Assembly: GCF_026210795.1 (NCBI RefSeq)
Contig: NC_089453.1
Location: forward strand, 2,544,501-2,608,500
Reading direction: 5' to 3'
DNA length: 64,000 nt
Source: Rhizophagus irregularis
Taxonomy: Eukaryota > Glomeromycota > Glomeromycetes > Glomerales > Glomeraceae
The stretch's first letter is position 1, and every line of letters starts with the position of its first letter. The position numbers and the translations under genes were made by a program. The notes under the pieces are model-generated. The model was not told the DNA's origin. It did no database searches and saw nothing but the letters and a program-made list of their open reading frames with translations. Positions 13,973 through 24,248 of the stretch are shown here, one piece after another.

Positions 13973-14175
13973 CCCTATAAAAAAAAGTAGACCCGTCATT
14001 TATACTGAAAGATACGTTTGTATACTGAGAGATACGAGAGAATGCACAATTCGTATCTCACGTGATACGTTTTTTCAGTACTCTCAGTATACAAGACGTA
14101 TCATAAGAGATACGGAATTGTGTAGTTTCCCGTATCTCTCAGTATACAAAATTCGTATCTACTTTTTTTATAGGG
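13973..14175. mobile_element. CCCTATAA-family MITE, 3-bp target duplication TAT
   Basis: A 203-bp element with inverted ends: left CCCTATAAAAAAAAGTAGA and right TCTACTTTTTTTATAGGG. TAT flanks both sides (13,970-13,972 and 14,176-14,178). The interior is built from repeated words of the type GTATACTGAGAGATACG and its inverse, so the whole element can fold back on itself. This is the best-preserved short member of the family in the window. Confidence 0.75.
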
Positions 14176-15051
14176 TATCACAATTCAGCAAATTTACTAT
14201 TTGTAAAAATATTTATCTTGCTTTGTTATACATTTTTTATAGTAAATGTTAAAACAAAGTGCTATTTTCCTCTGAAAATAGTATTCCATTATAAATTAAT
14301 TATAATATCAGCACGACTTCGTGGCTCATTATTCATCTGGGCATTATTTATTCAATAGTTACAAATAAGTACCGATATATATATACAGTATATATATATA
14401 TTTATTTATATAAGTGTTACTAATAGTTTTATAATAAAACCAATTCTTATTAATATTCATCACGTACAGAGAAAAGAAAATGACATGTAGAATTTTAGAA
14501 TTTAAAATAAATCATCAAAAAGAATGTTAAATAAATAAAAGACTATATTTAGACATAAGAATATAACGCTCATGATGTACGTTAAATTAAATCGCAATAA
14601 CCCTGTGAATTGTGATTAGAGCTTCGAACCGGATGACCCTAATGCTGTTATGGAGTTAATCGTTTCACAAAAAAAGTATCCTGTGTGTTAACCGTTTCAA
14701 AAAAAAGTATTCTGTGTCGGTTAGTAACGGATCCTAGGCTTACTGGCGCAGCAATTATTTATTATAATTAATTCAAAAATAATTATATTACATTTTCGCT
14801 TTTTAAATCATATATCTCATTTTACTTAATCAATTAAGCATTCTATCAACCATATTACTATTATTTATTATTTATGAGTTGAATATAATTGTATATTATT
14901 CTCTGAAACGAAAGATTATATGTGAATATAAATTTCCGTATTTATTTTATTTAAAATTATTGGTAACTATACAAAAAATGACAATAAACAACAATAATAG
15001 GTTTCTGAAAATAGATTTCTGTAACTTTGAATTGGAATATTTTATTTATGA
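14176..15051. other. AT-rich spacer, small tandem duplication
   Basis: No gene supported. A (TA)-rich tract containing ATATACAGTATATA lies at 14,378-14,402. A 31-32-bp tandem duplication (GTTAATCGTTTCACAAAAAA and GTTAACCGTTTCAAAAAAAA) lies at 14,656-14,718. Confidence 0.45.
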
Positions 15052-15499
15052 CCCTATAAAAAAATTGGATACGTTTTTTATAAAGTTTTTATACGATTTT
15101 TTTTCCTTAGAAATAACGTATCATAATAGGATACGGGAAAATGCACAATTCCGTATCACTAAAAATATGGTTTGGATACGGAATTTGCACGGGATTTATA
15201 TGGAATTTACATGATTTGATCACTGATTTTATCACGAAATTTATACGATTTGGTCACTGAATTTACTATTTGTATTACAGTTTACTATAATTGTATTTAC
15301 ATAAATCTAATTTTACTTTGTTTATTTTTTATTTTTTATTTAATTTAATAAAGTACAAATACATTATGAAAATTCCCTCCTTATTAAAACCACCTATTGC
15401 AACCAAAATTATCTATAAGTTCGGGTTCATTTGGAGTCAAACAACCTAAAAGAACAAAAAAAAAAGATTGGAAACAAAACCCCCCCTCATATAGTATCT

Positions 15500-15850
15500 G
15501 CAATCGTCCAAGTCACCAAAGGTCAGCATTCCTACAAAAAAAGAAAGAGAACTCCAGAATGTCTGACCTACATAAAAGAAAAGAATTATAAAGCGTCTGA
15601 TGAAAAAGAAACCAAAACAACAAAATAAATCCAAAACTGACCTACAAAAAAAGAAGACTCTGAAGCAACAAAACTGAAACAACCTACAAAAAGAAAAGAA
15701 TCTGAACCCAACTTACAAAAAAACAAGAAAATTTGAACTGACCTAAAAAAAGAAAAAAATCCTGAATCATCTTAAAAGAAAAAAACTCCCAAACTGATCT
15801 ACAAAAAAAGAAAAAAGAAACTGAATATTCTCACAAAAAAAAATCTGCTG
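15500..15850 (+). repeat. Diverged minisatellite, ~35-45-bp units
   Basis: Roughly ten diverged units built around CTGACCTACAAAAAAAGAA, strongly A-rich and T-poor on the plus strand. Short open frames run through it in all phases because stops are rare, but there is no stable frame, so it is not called as a gene. Confidence 0.5.
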
Positions 15851-15899
15851 GCCTATGAAATTAAATATAAATAAAAAAGAAAGGGGAATAAAGAATAAA

Positions 15900-16200
15900 C
15901 CAAAAAAAATATTTTTTTAAAAAGAGGGTAACGAAGTTAGGAAAGTTAAAAAAAAATTTTTTTTTAAAGGGAGGACGTCAAAGTTAGAAAAATAAAAATT
16001 TTTTATAAAGAGGAAATAGAAATAGAAAGAAGAAAATTTTTTTAAAAAAAAAGAAGAGTGGGAATAAAAGAAAAAATTTTTTTTTAAGGGAGTGATGAAA
16101 AAAAATTTTTTTTCAAAGGAGAGTGACGAAAAAAATTTTTTTTTAAAGTGAGATACGAAAAAAAAAATTATTTTTCAAAGGGGGTGACGAAGAAAGAAGA
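15900..16200. repeat. A-tract/T-tract minisatellite, ~35-40-bp units
   Basis: Repeated units of the type GGGAGTGACGAAAAAAATTT followed by T-runs and AAAG. Each unit contains an A7-9/T7-9 self-complementary block, so a single strand could form a row of small hairpins. Confidence 0.5.
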
Positions 16201-16556
16201 AAAATTTAGAAAAAATAACAAAAATAAGACAAGAGAAAGAGAAAGGAAAGGAAAGACAGAAAGGAAGATCGGAAGATCAAACTCATCAAAGTAAGGGTTT
16301 ATATAAAAACAAAAAACGTATCATAACAAAACAATAATCAATCATGTGATCTCGTGTTATGATACGGGATTTAAGTTTAAAAATTCCGTATACATTCCGC
16401 ATGATTAATTTTTTCCGTATACATTTAGTTTTTTAAAAAATGTTCAAAAATGAATTGCTTATTAAATATACGGAATTTGTATACGGAATCTATAGAAACG
16501 TACAAAAAATGTATACAAAACGTATCCTTTCCGTATACATATTTCTTATAGGGTGA

Positions 16557-19500
16557 CAATAGGAAAATAGATTTTTTTATTCTAATTATTATCCTTTTTG
16601 GGATGATAATACTCTAAATCATTATAATTAAAACTGTCTTCTACACATGAAAATGATTTTAAGTTTTTCGATTATATGATTCGTAATGAAATTTGTGCGA
16701 CCATGTTAATTAACATTTTTTGTTTTTGATAGGAGATTATTTTGAAAAGACGTATAAGATAATCGATCAGATCTATTATTATCAAGCTTAAGATAAATTT
16801 AGACCCTTAATAAGATAATTTTAGAAATTCTTATTGGAATATTGGATTTCTTTTTTAATTGTCAATCATAACTCAAATCACCTACATTATTGATCATTTT
16901 TATCAAACAATTATAATTCCATGGTTTTTATTACCTAAATTCTAATAATAATTCTTTATTATTATTATAATATAAAAATATAATTAAATAAAAAAAAGAA
17001 TAAGAATTCATAGAGTAATTATTTTCCAAAATAAAATAATATATAAATATCATTATTAATATAGAAACTAGCTTGAAAGGCCATTTTAAAGTTGGTTATG
17101 AAAAGTTGTTTCAGTTATTAACAGTTAAACTAAAAAAAGATAATAATTATGTATAAATTGTATATATGACTTTAAAAAGTTGATAATATATTTATTAAGA
17201 AAATTTATTATTTGTTAATTTAGGAAATGAGAGCAAAAATGAAATAATTCAAACATATATTGAGTATTAAAATATTTATAAACATGTCAAATTTTTTTTT
17301 AAAAAAAAGTATCATTTTACGACTTTCTTTTTACTCAAATTTTTATATCCCAAAACCAAATCTAAAAAATACAAACATGCTCGACATGCACAAAGTTCAT
17401 ATAATGTGCAATGGAGTTGGGCGATGATGGACGAGTTAGTCGATATAAGACGAGAATTAAATAAATTCATAATTTTAACGTCTATTTTAAAAAGTTTTTA
17501 ATGATGACTATCTATAAATTTTCTAAAAAATTATTACAAAAAAAGACATTATTAATTGACTATATAATAGAATATATTTTATACCCACCAATACATATTT
17601 ATACAAAATTCAGTTTATTACCAGGACCATATTAAATCATTTCCAATAAAATTAACAATATTCTGGGAACTGATTTAGACACTATAAGTCAAATTTTTGA
17701 TAATTAAAATAAATTTATTATATATATGTCCTTGATTATTTTCATGCTTTTTAAGTTTGGCCTTATAACAAACTATTTCACTTTATTATTAACTTTATTA
17801 TTTTTTATATATTTTTTTTCAATTAAAACAAATCCTTTCACATTAAATATACTTTTTTAAAAAAATTCTATTTAGAAATTCGCGCATTTTTATACTATAA
17901 TTTTAAACTTTTTTAATAATATAACAGTTATTATCAAATCTTAAGCTCCTTATATCATATAGTTTTAAATTTTATAATAATAATATTATAATATTATAAA
18001 CAACGGACAAACCCTTTTACAACATTTGACTTCAAGTAATTTTTTATAGTTATATAATAAATTTAGAAATATTAAAAGTCCACAAAAATGACCTTGAGTG
18101 TAGTCATAAACTTTACAATTTTTAAAAAAAAGTCAAAAAAAAAAACTAATAAATCTATAAATCTATACATATGCAATTTATATTTTATATTAAAAAAAAA
18201 AAGATACATTTCTATATTTAGATAAAAAGATAACTACTACTTAAATAATCCCGAAGAATTAATCAAGTTTATTAGAAAATATATATTATTTTTATACTGT
18301 ATATATGAATTTGAATAAGGAAGACCTAAAAGTTGAAGCTTTTTATTTATTTTTTCAACATTTTAATCTTTATAATTTATACTAAAAAAAAAAAAGTAGA
18401 AAAAATCATTAATATTTAAAGAAAATTAACATTGAAAATATCATAATAATTCATTAGAATAAAATCAAGAAAAAGGAAGTAATTTCGACATATTTCTATG
18501 ATTGGATTATTAACATTCTTAATTAAAGTTAATATACTACAATCCACAACACAAATTATGAAGAACCAAAAGATTTAATACAACTAGCTATAAATTCTAT
18601 AAATATAAATAATTTAAAATTTGTTAATATTAAAAAAATTGAGATACAACTATAATAATACAAAGATATTTCTTTCAATTGGATTTAATATATGACGATA
18701 GTACCTTTTCACTTTCTACAAAAAAGGTACCACACATATATATATATATATTCTTATTTCACCAAAAAAGATACTCTTTATATAGGCATTAAAATAGAAA
18801 AAAATTTGAACGAACTTAATAACTTATATTTAATTATAAAAATAGTACTTATAGTATGCTCAATACAACCTACTATCTGATACAATTTTAACTAGTATTT
18901 AAAATCCAAGAAACTTATGGGCATTAAATACATCAATCATACATGGATCGATGCTAAAGTCCTGTGAAAATAATTATTTTAACCCTATATGTATGGTATG
19001 CCCCAATTGTGGACTGATGCATATTTATACCGGCCAATTGATTTAAGAGGATTTAGTGAGCCAGTCATATACCTACTTTTTATATAATAAAATATTGATG
19101 CTAAATTAAATCTTAAAATAAACTGAAATAAAAGAGCATTCTTAGCTTTCTATAATATAGTATTTCAAAATTAACTATTTTATTGAACCTTAGTAACTTA
19201 AACTGGGAAGTTACATAATTCTTATAATCAAATTAAATTTATATCTAAATAATAAATTCAATAAAAGTATCATAGTAACAAAGAAAGTTAAAATTAAAAC
19301 TATTGGAAAATCAACATAAAATTCTGAATTTTTATACATTAGAAGATTTTTATATAGTGATATATAATATTATATATACTGTAAACTTATGTTCAACTAT
19401 TTACTGATTTCAAAATACCGAAACAATTCTAAATTTTATATATCATAAAATTATATATGAGATTTGTTCATTTTGGTTAGAATCATTTTAGCGGTATATT

Positions 19501-20064
19501 TAATATTTACGATTTAATATTATCTTAAACCAAAATTATTGCTAGCTTATGGAATTACAGAAATCAATATAGTAGTGATGAAAAATTCATAAAGAACTTT
19601 TAGATGAGTTCTGGTTATTATTTATTATTTAACTTGAATTTTTCATTTTTTTAATTGCATTTATATTATTTATATTAATTAATTGCTTTGTTAAGCGAGA
19701 GCTCAGAATTCTCGAAAAGATGTGTGGTGAATAGACTGAATAGTCATAGATGATCAAAGTGAGATATCAAAGACTAGGTACAGAGGTACAAGGGATAATT
19801 TTTATTGACAATCAAATATTATGTAACCACATAAATAATTATGCAAAGAATTTTTTTTGTTTATAAAAAATTTTAATTTTAATTTTATTACTATTATTAT
19901 TTCTTTATTATAAAAAAAAAAATAATAATAATTTTATTTTTTAATCATACAAATAACAATAATTCTATTAGAAATATTTAATTTTACTTATAACTCAAGA
20001 ACAGGAATTTATTATATCATATATTTTTATTATTTAAAATAACAAGTGAACAAAAATCATTACT
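16557..20064. other. Very AT-rich stretch with possible gene relics
   Basis: No intact gene. Two fragments look less random than their surroundings. Near 17,375-17,440 is a Cys-rich piece (CSTCTKF, then CAMELG/CNGVG in the next frame). At about 18,904-19,044 an open frame of around 47 codons ends ...SCENNYFNPICMVCPNCGLM, with four Cys spaced C-x8-C-x2-C-x2-C. Both could be zinc-binding remnants, for example of an RNA-polymerase-like gene, but I cannot support a family. Confidence 0.35.
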
Positions 20065-22018
20065 TTATAAATTAACACCTCTCCATCTTTCATCATTTTT
20101 AAATACAATAACCAAAAGTATAATACTAAGAATACTGAAAAATGCCATAATAGTATATGTAAAACCCATACCTATTAAATCTACAAGAGGATTAACTAAT
20201 ACTATTAAAATAGCAACAAAAAAATACGAAATAAAATCACTTAAAGCTAATGCTGAAGCACTTTTTCCTGGGTTTGCATCAATCAAATATGTTGAAATAC
20301 AATTACTTTGACCTTGTAATCCAATTCCAGCTACAGGATATTTTTTTTTTTATTATCAAGTTAGCTTTTTTATTATTTTCACGATAAAAAAAAATTTACT
20401 GAAACTTTAACTTACCTATGAATGAAATTATCAGTGGTATTAAAATGTGAACTTTAATTTGAGTTAACCATCCATAAGTTACAATGAATAAAGGTACTAT
20501 CAAACTTGAATAAAATGCCACGTAAATTCTCATTACAGGAAATCTATAAATGATATCTCTATTTTCTAATATTTCTTGCATAATTTCCGTAGTTTCTTCT
20601 TTCATCAGTCTCTTTTTTTCTTCTTTTTTCATTTCTCTTTCCTTCCTCGTTTCAACATCACTTTCATATCCCGCAAGGCGATCAGAATATATTCCAGCAA
20701 TAAAACTACCAATCAAATAACCAACAGGAGGACTTATATAAGCAAATAAAAGATATAAGCTTGATACATTATAATAATAAGAAAACATTTTTGTGATTAA
20801 TATACTTTGCGAATATATAACTAAATTAACTAATGATTTACTTAATATTGAAAATGTAATATTTAATTGTAGTAATAATTTAAATGGTAATAAAGGATTG
20901 TAAGATTTTTTTTGTGTAAATGATTTTGATTCTTCTGATGGTGATTGTGGATGTGATTCTCTTATAATTCGAATTATATGTGGTTTTGATGTAAACTTTT
21001 CCTCCGGTTCTCTAAATGTTTCGGGTAAGAATGACGTTATGAGTAAAAGCGTTGCACTTCCTAATATCGCTAATATATAAAATACCCAACGCCATCCCAA
21101 TGAATTTGTTATTAAATCACCAATGTTTGGTCCGCTCGCAAGCGCAATGAAATATCCAACGAGATAAATGGCATACGCTTTTCCACGTTCTATAATTAAA
21201 ATTAGAGAAAATAAATAAAAAAAGTAAAAAAAGCAAAAATAAATACTTAATAAAAGATCTTACCAGCCGGAATGAATACATCACTAACAGTTCCACCACC
21301 AAGACTAAGAGCAGCTGAAATTCCAATTGATTGTATTATCCCAAAAAGTACCAATATAATTGCATTTTTTGCAAATCCGCATATTATATTACTCATTGTA
21401 TATATCAACAATGAAGCCAAATACACTCTTTTTCTGGTTTTAAGTTGATCTGAATATGATGACCAAAATATTGGCTTTTAAATATATATAAAAAAAAAAA
21501 TTTTTTTAGAAGGAATAAAACATTAAATTTATAAGAAACATTTAAACATCTTTTAAACTTACTGCTATTCCTCGAAAAATGATATAAATTCCAACTGTAT
21601 TTACGTTAAATTAAATTATGAACAACATCTTAACATACTATATATACTATATATACGTTGTATTTCACCACAACATTATATTATTATTGCACTTACGTAA
21701 CAAATTTATAATTATAGCAGTAGCTTCAAATTCTTCTTTCATATCTGATATCGCAGGATACAATGATCTAAAAAAGGTTCTTATCTATAACTAAATTCTT
21801 TATTTAATAGAACGTAAGTTACGAATAGGTCAACAAATTACGTACGTATTCGATAACGGAGTGAGAAATGCTGGTAAGGCTACGAGAAAAAGAATACGAT
21901 ATTTCTTTATGTATGGCCATTTTTGTGGATCATATAAAATTCTATGTGCTACATCTTCTGCCTCTTCCTCTTCTTCACTACTTGACTTTTGATGCGATAC
22001 TTCACCTATATCAGTCAT
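20065..22018 (-). CDS. Major facilitator superfamily transporter (DHA1-like), six exons
   Basis: A 508-aa, roughly 12-helix proton-coupled transporter of the drug:H+ antiporter-1 type, predicted in the plasma or vacuolar membrane; substrate unknown. Exons on the minus strand: 22018-21846, 21767-21697, 21594-21563, 21474-21264, 21189-20416 and 20330-20065. All introns are GT-AG and the phases join without a gap. Residues 1-40 are acidic and Ser/Glu-rich (cytosolic). YPAISDM follows helix 1, SSYSDQLKTRKRVY (about 97-110) is the MFS loop-2/3 motif, and GGGTVSDVF...ERGKAY (about 151-167) and GPNIGD are typical DHA1 signatures. Highly charged loops lie after LGWRWVFY and around ETRKEREMKKEEKKR. 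Family assignment is firm; drug or polyamine specificity is not. It starts about 500 bp from, and divergent to, the TspO-like gene. Confidence 0.92.
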
Positions 22019-22523
22019 ATTTTTGATAAAAGATTATATTTCAAATTTTTTTAAATAAAAAATAAAAAATCATTATAAAAAAAAATACTTTTCATTCTGA
22101 CGATTGTGACGATAAAAAAATTACTAAGCCTCAATTTTATGGCTATATTTTAAGAAGCCACAAAATGTTGATCAAACATTTTAATTTGGAAAGGTATAGT
22201 TGATTTCCATTTAGGGCAAGGCTTAATAGGCGCAATCACGATTATTTGCAAGGAGCGTTACACGTTGCATAGTCTAATTTAACTTAATATAGTTAACTCT
22301 ACTGTTGAAGTATTAGTTATACCACAGGCCCAGTTGTCAAGAGTATCTTAATTGATACTCAAATTAATATTGAAGATCAAATCATGTAATTTTTTGGTTG
22401 GTCAATTTTTTGAATGTAGAATCATAGCTATCAGCCGCAAAAGCGGCTGATACATATCGATAAATATACGCGTTTAGTTTTTTTACGTTCATTTTTCATT
22501 TCGTAATACATTAAAAAAAAAAA
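22019..22523. promoter_or_regulatory. Divergent intergenic region (MFS / TspO-like)
   Basis: About 505 bp between two start codons on opposite strands; it must hold the promoters of both genes. No clear TATA box. The notable element is a perfect hairpin at 22,429-22,452. Confidence 0.6.
22429..22452. promoter_or_regulatory. Perfect 10-bp inverted repeat with 4-nt loop
   Basis: TATCAGCCGC - AAAA - GCGGCTGATA lies 72 bp upstream of the TspO-like start. Its GC-rich stem stands out in very AT-rich DNA. It could be a dimeric transcription-factor site or an RNA hairpin in the 5' leader. The regulatory role is inference. Confidence 0.4.
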
Positions 22524-23415
22524 ATGTGTAATGATATTATTCTTAAAGTATCCAACCTTATCGCTTTTATTTTATTGACAGCAGTAAAAGGTTTTACAAC
22601 CTTTAATAATAAAGTAGCGAATAATGACTTTTTACTTGAAACATACAATAGTACTACGACATTCACAAATGTTTACCTTTTGCCCAAGCAATACACTTTT
22701 GGAATTTGGGGACTGATTTATATTTTACTTGCTGGGTTCGTTTTATATCAGCAGTGGACCGAAAAAGCAAATAATGTGACCATTCATGGAGTTTCATATC
22801 ATTTCTGTATAGCCGCTACCTTAAACATTATCTGGTTAATTCTAATATGGGTAAGAGATTAATTTTTTTTTTAGAAAAAAATTTTATCATAATTCTTTAT
22901 ATTTACGGAAATATATATTTATTTATATATATATATTTTTCTAATAGTTTATACAAGAAAACGAAAAACTCTTTATTATTATAGATACTTTGGTCATTAC
23001 AACCCTCTTCGTATTCTTATATTTTATATATGATAACTTAGAAGAACATTATCCTCCAGAAACACTTACAGATCGAATATTTGTTCATGCACCTTTTAAA
23101 ATATATTTCGCATGGACTTTCATAACACTAATTATAAACTTTTGGATTGCAATTCCTACGCTCAATACAATTATAATATCAAGTATTACTCTTGTATACC
23201 TTGGATTTATGGGACTTTATTATGTTGATTATCGTAAAAAAGCCGACCTTTTTATTACTGCAACTATTGCTTGGGCACTTGTCGGTATCGCTATAAAGCA
23301 TTATGAGATTTTGCCTATTTTAGCTGCTTCTTCCTTCTCTATTGGGATGATCTTGGGAGGTGTTCTCAGATATAATTATGATATTTATATAATTTATAAT
23401 GAAAAGGGATTTTAA
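22524..23415 (+). CDS. TspO/MBR-like (tryptophan-rich sensory) membrane protein
   Basis: Two exons (22524-22850 and 22948-23415; GTAAGA...AATAG intron, phase 0) give 264 aa. The first 25 residues are hydrophobic (signal anchor or signal peptide). YTFGIWGLIYILLAGFVLYQ (about 53-72) resembles the Trp-containing first helix of TspO/MBR-related proteins, and about six further hydrophobic segments follow (NIIWLILIW; APFKIYFAWTFITLIINFWI; ATIAWALVGIAI). Typical bacterial TspO is about 160 aa with five helices; this longer form resembles the extended bacterial and eukaryotic relatives with PF-x-IYxxW. TspO proteins bind porphyrins and lipids or act in stress sensing; whether this relative does so is unknown. 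The start is chosen as the first ATG after an upstream A-run, leaving a full first helix. Confidence 0.72.
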
Positions 23416-23962
23416 ATTAATTTTTGTTTACACGTTTGTTTATTAAGAATTATTTTTAATTTTTAATTTTAAGAATCTTTATGTGAATTCTTTTTTCTTA
23501 AAAACAATTGATAATTTAAAGTATGTAATTTAGCGATATATTTTATAATTTGGTAGGAATTAGTATTATTTAGACATAATAAAATTAATTATAAATATTG
23601 TATATAACGAACGCGAGCGAAATTGCAAAAATAAAAAAATAAAAAGTTTTTTAATGGTTGGAATAAAATCCATTAATATATACGCTAATACTTGTATAAT
23701 TTTAACTTTATAAAAGCTTTTAATGCGTATAAAACGTTCAATGGTATTGAGTTATTATATTAATCGTAAAAAATGATTTTTTTAAAGATAATTATATAAA
23801 TAATTGATATGCACGTATGAATAAAAAATATAATTCAAGTAAAATGATTCATACCGGATAAAGATAATATACGCCAAATTATTTAATATGGAATCTTGTA
23901 TGTTTTCATTTTAAGGACGCTATTATATTGTTTATTTTCAGTTACTTTCGTCTTTTAATTAC
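23416..23962. other. Spacer downstream of the TspO-like gene
   Basis: AT-rich, with no coding region seen. It carries the 3' flank of the TspO-like gene and runs to the target duplication of the next hAT-type element. Confidence 0.5.
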
Positions 23963-23970
23963 ATACTGTA

Positions 23971-24240
23971 TAGTTCCGAAAGAGTCAAGTCGGGTCGAGT
24001 CGTGAGAAGTATTCGAACTCGACTCGAGTGTAAAAGTAGGAATGACCCGGATTCGACTTGACCTTATAGTCTGACTCGGATAACCAGGGTTCGACCTGTC
24101 AAGTTATATTTATCGTAGGGACGCCAGGTCAAAGTAAAGGTATGACATGTCGGGACGTCATCAAATCATGCGACCCAACCTGACCCCTAAATACGAGTCG
24201 GGTCAGTAACCCAGGTTTGACCCGACCCTTTGGAACGCTA
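23971..24240. mobile_element. hAT-type non-autonomous element, 270 bp
   Basis: The left end is TAGTTCCGAAAGAGTCAAGT and the right end GACCCGACCCTTTGGAACGCTA. It is flanked by a perfect 8-bp duplication ATACTGTA (23,963-23,970 and 24,241-24,248). The interior is rich in GGGTCGAG/CTCGACTC words. It belongs to the same family as the 2278-3346 element, and its short length means it depends on another source of transposase. Confidence 0.82.
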
Positions 24241-24248
24241 ATACTGTA

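Larger units (their letters stand above)
15052..16553. mobile_element. 1.5-kb element bounded by CCCTATAA ends, TGA target duplication
   Basis: The left end is CCCTATAAAAAAATTGGATACG and the right end ...CCGTATACATATTTCTTATAGGG. TGA lies immediately outside both ends (15,049-15,051 and 16,554-16,556), so the 1,502 bp between them behave as one insertion. Both inner borders contain GGATACG/CGTATCC and CGTATAC words typical of the shorter family members. The core (about 15,430-16,250) is a strongly A/purine-rich block of diverged minisatellites. No transposase is visible. Two separate elements sharing one outer end each remain an alternative. Confidence 0.5.

Noticed and set aside
14879-15214. 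111-codon open frame on the plus strand
   Set aside because: It starts at a non-ATG codon and runs into the CCCTATAA-ended element, whose repeat words make up its second half; low-complexity Phe/Tyr/Asn composition.
15397-15682. Overlapping open frames on both strands
   Set aside because: Stop-poor minisatellite DNA gives open frames in several phases; no consistent frame across units.
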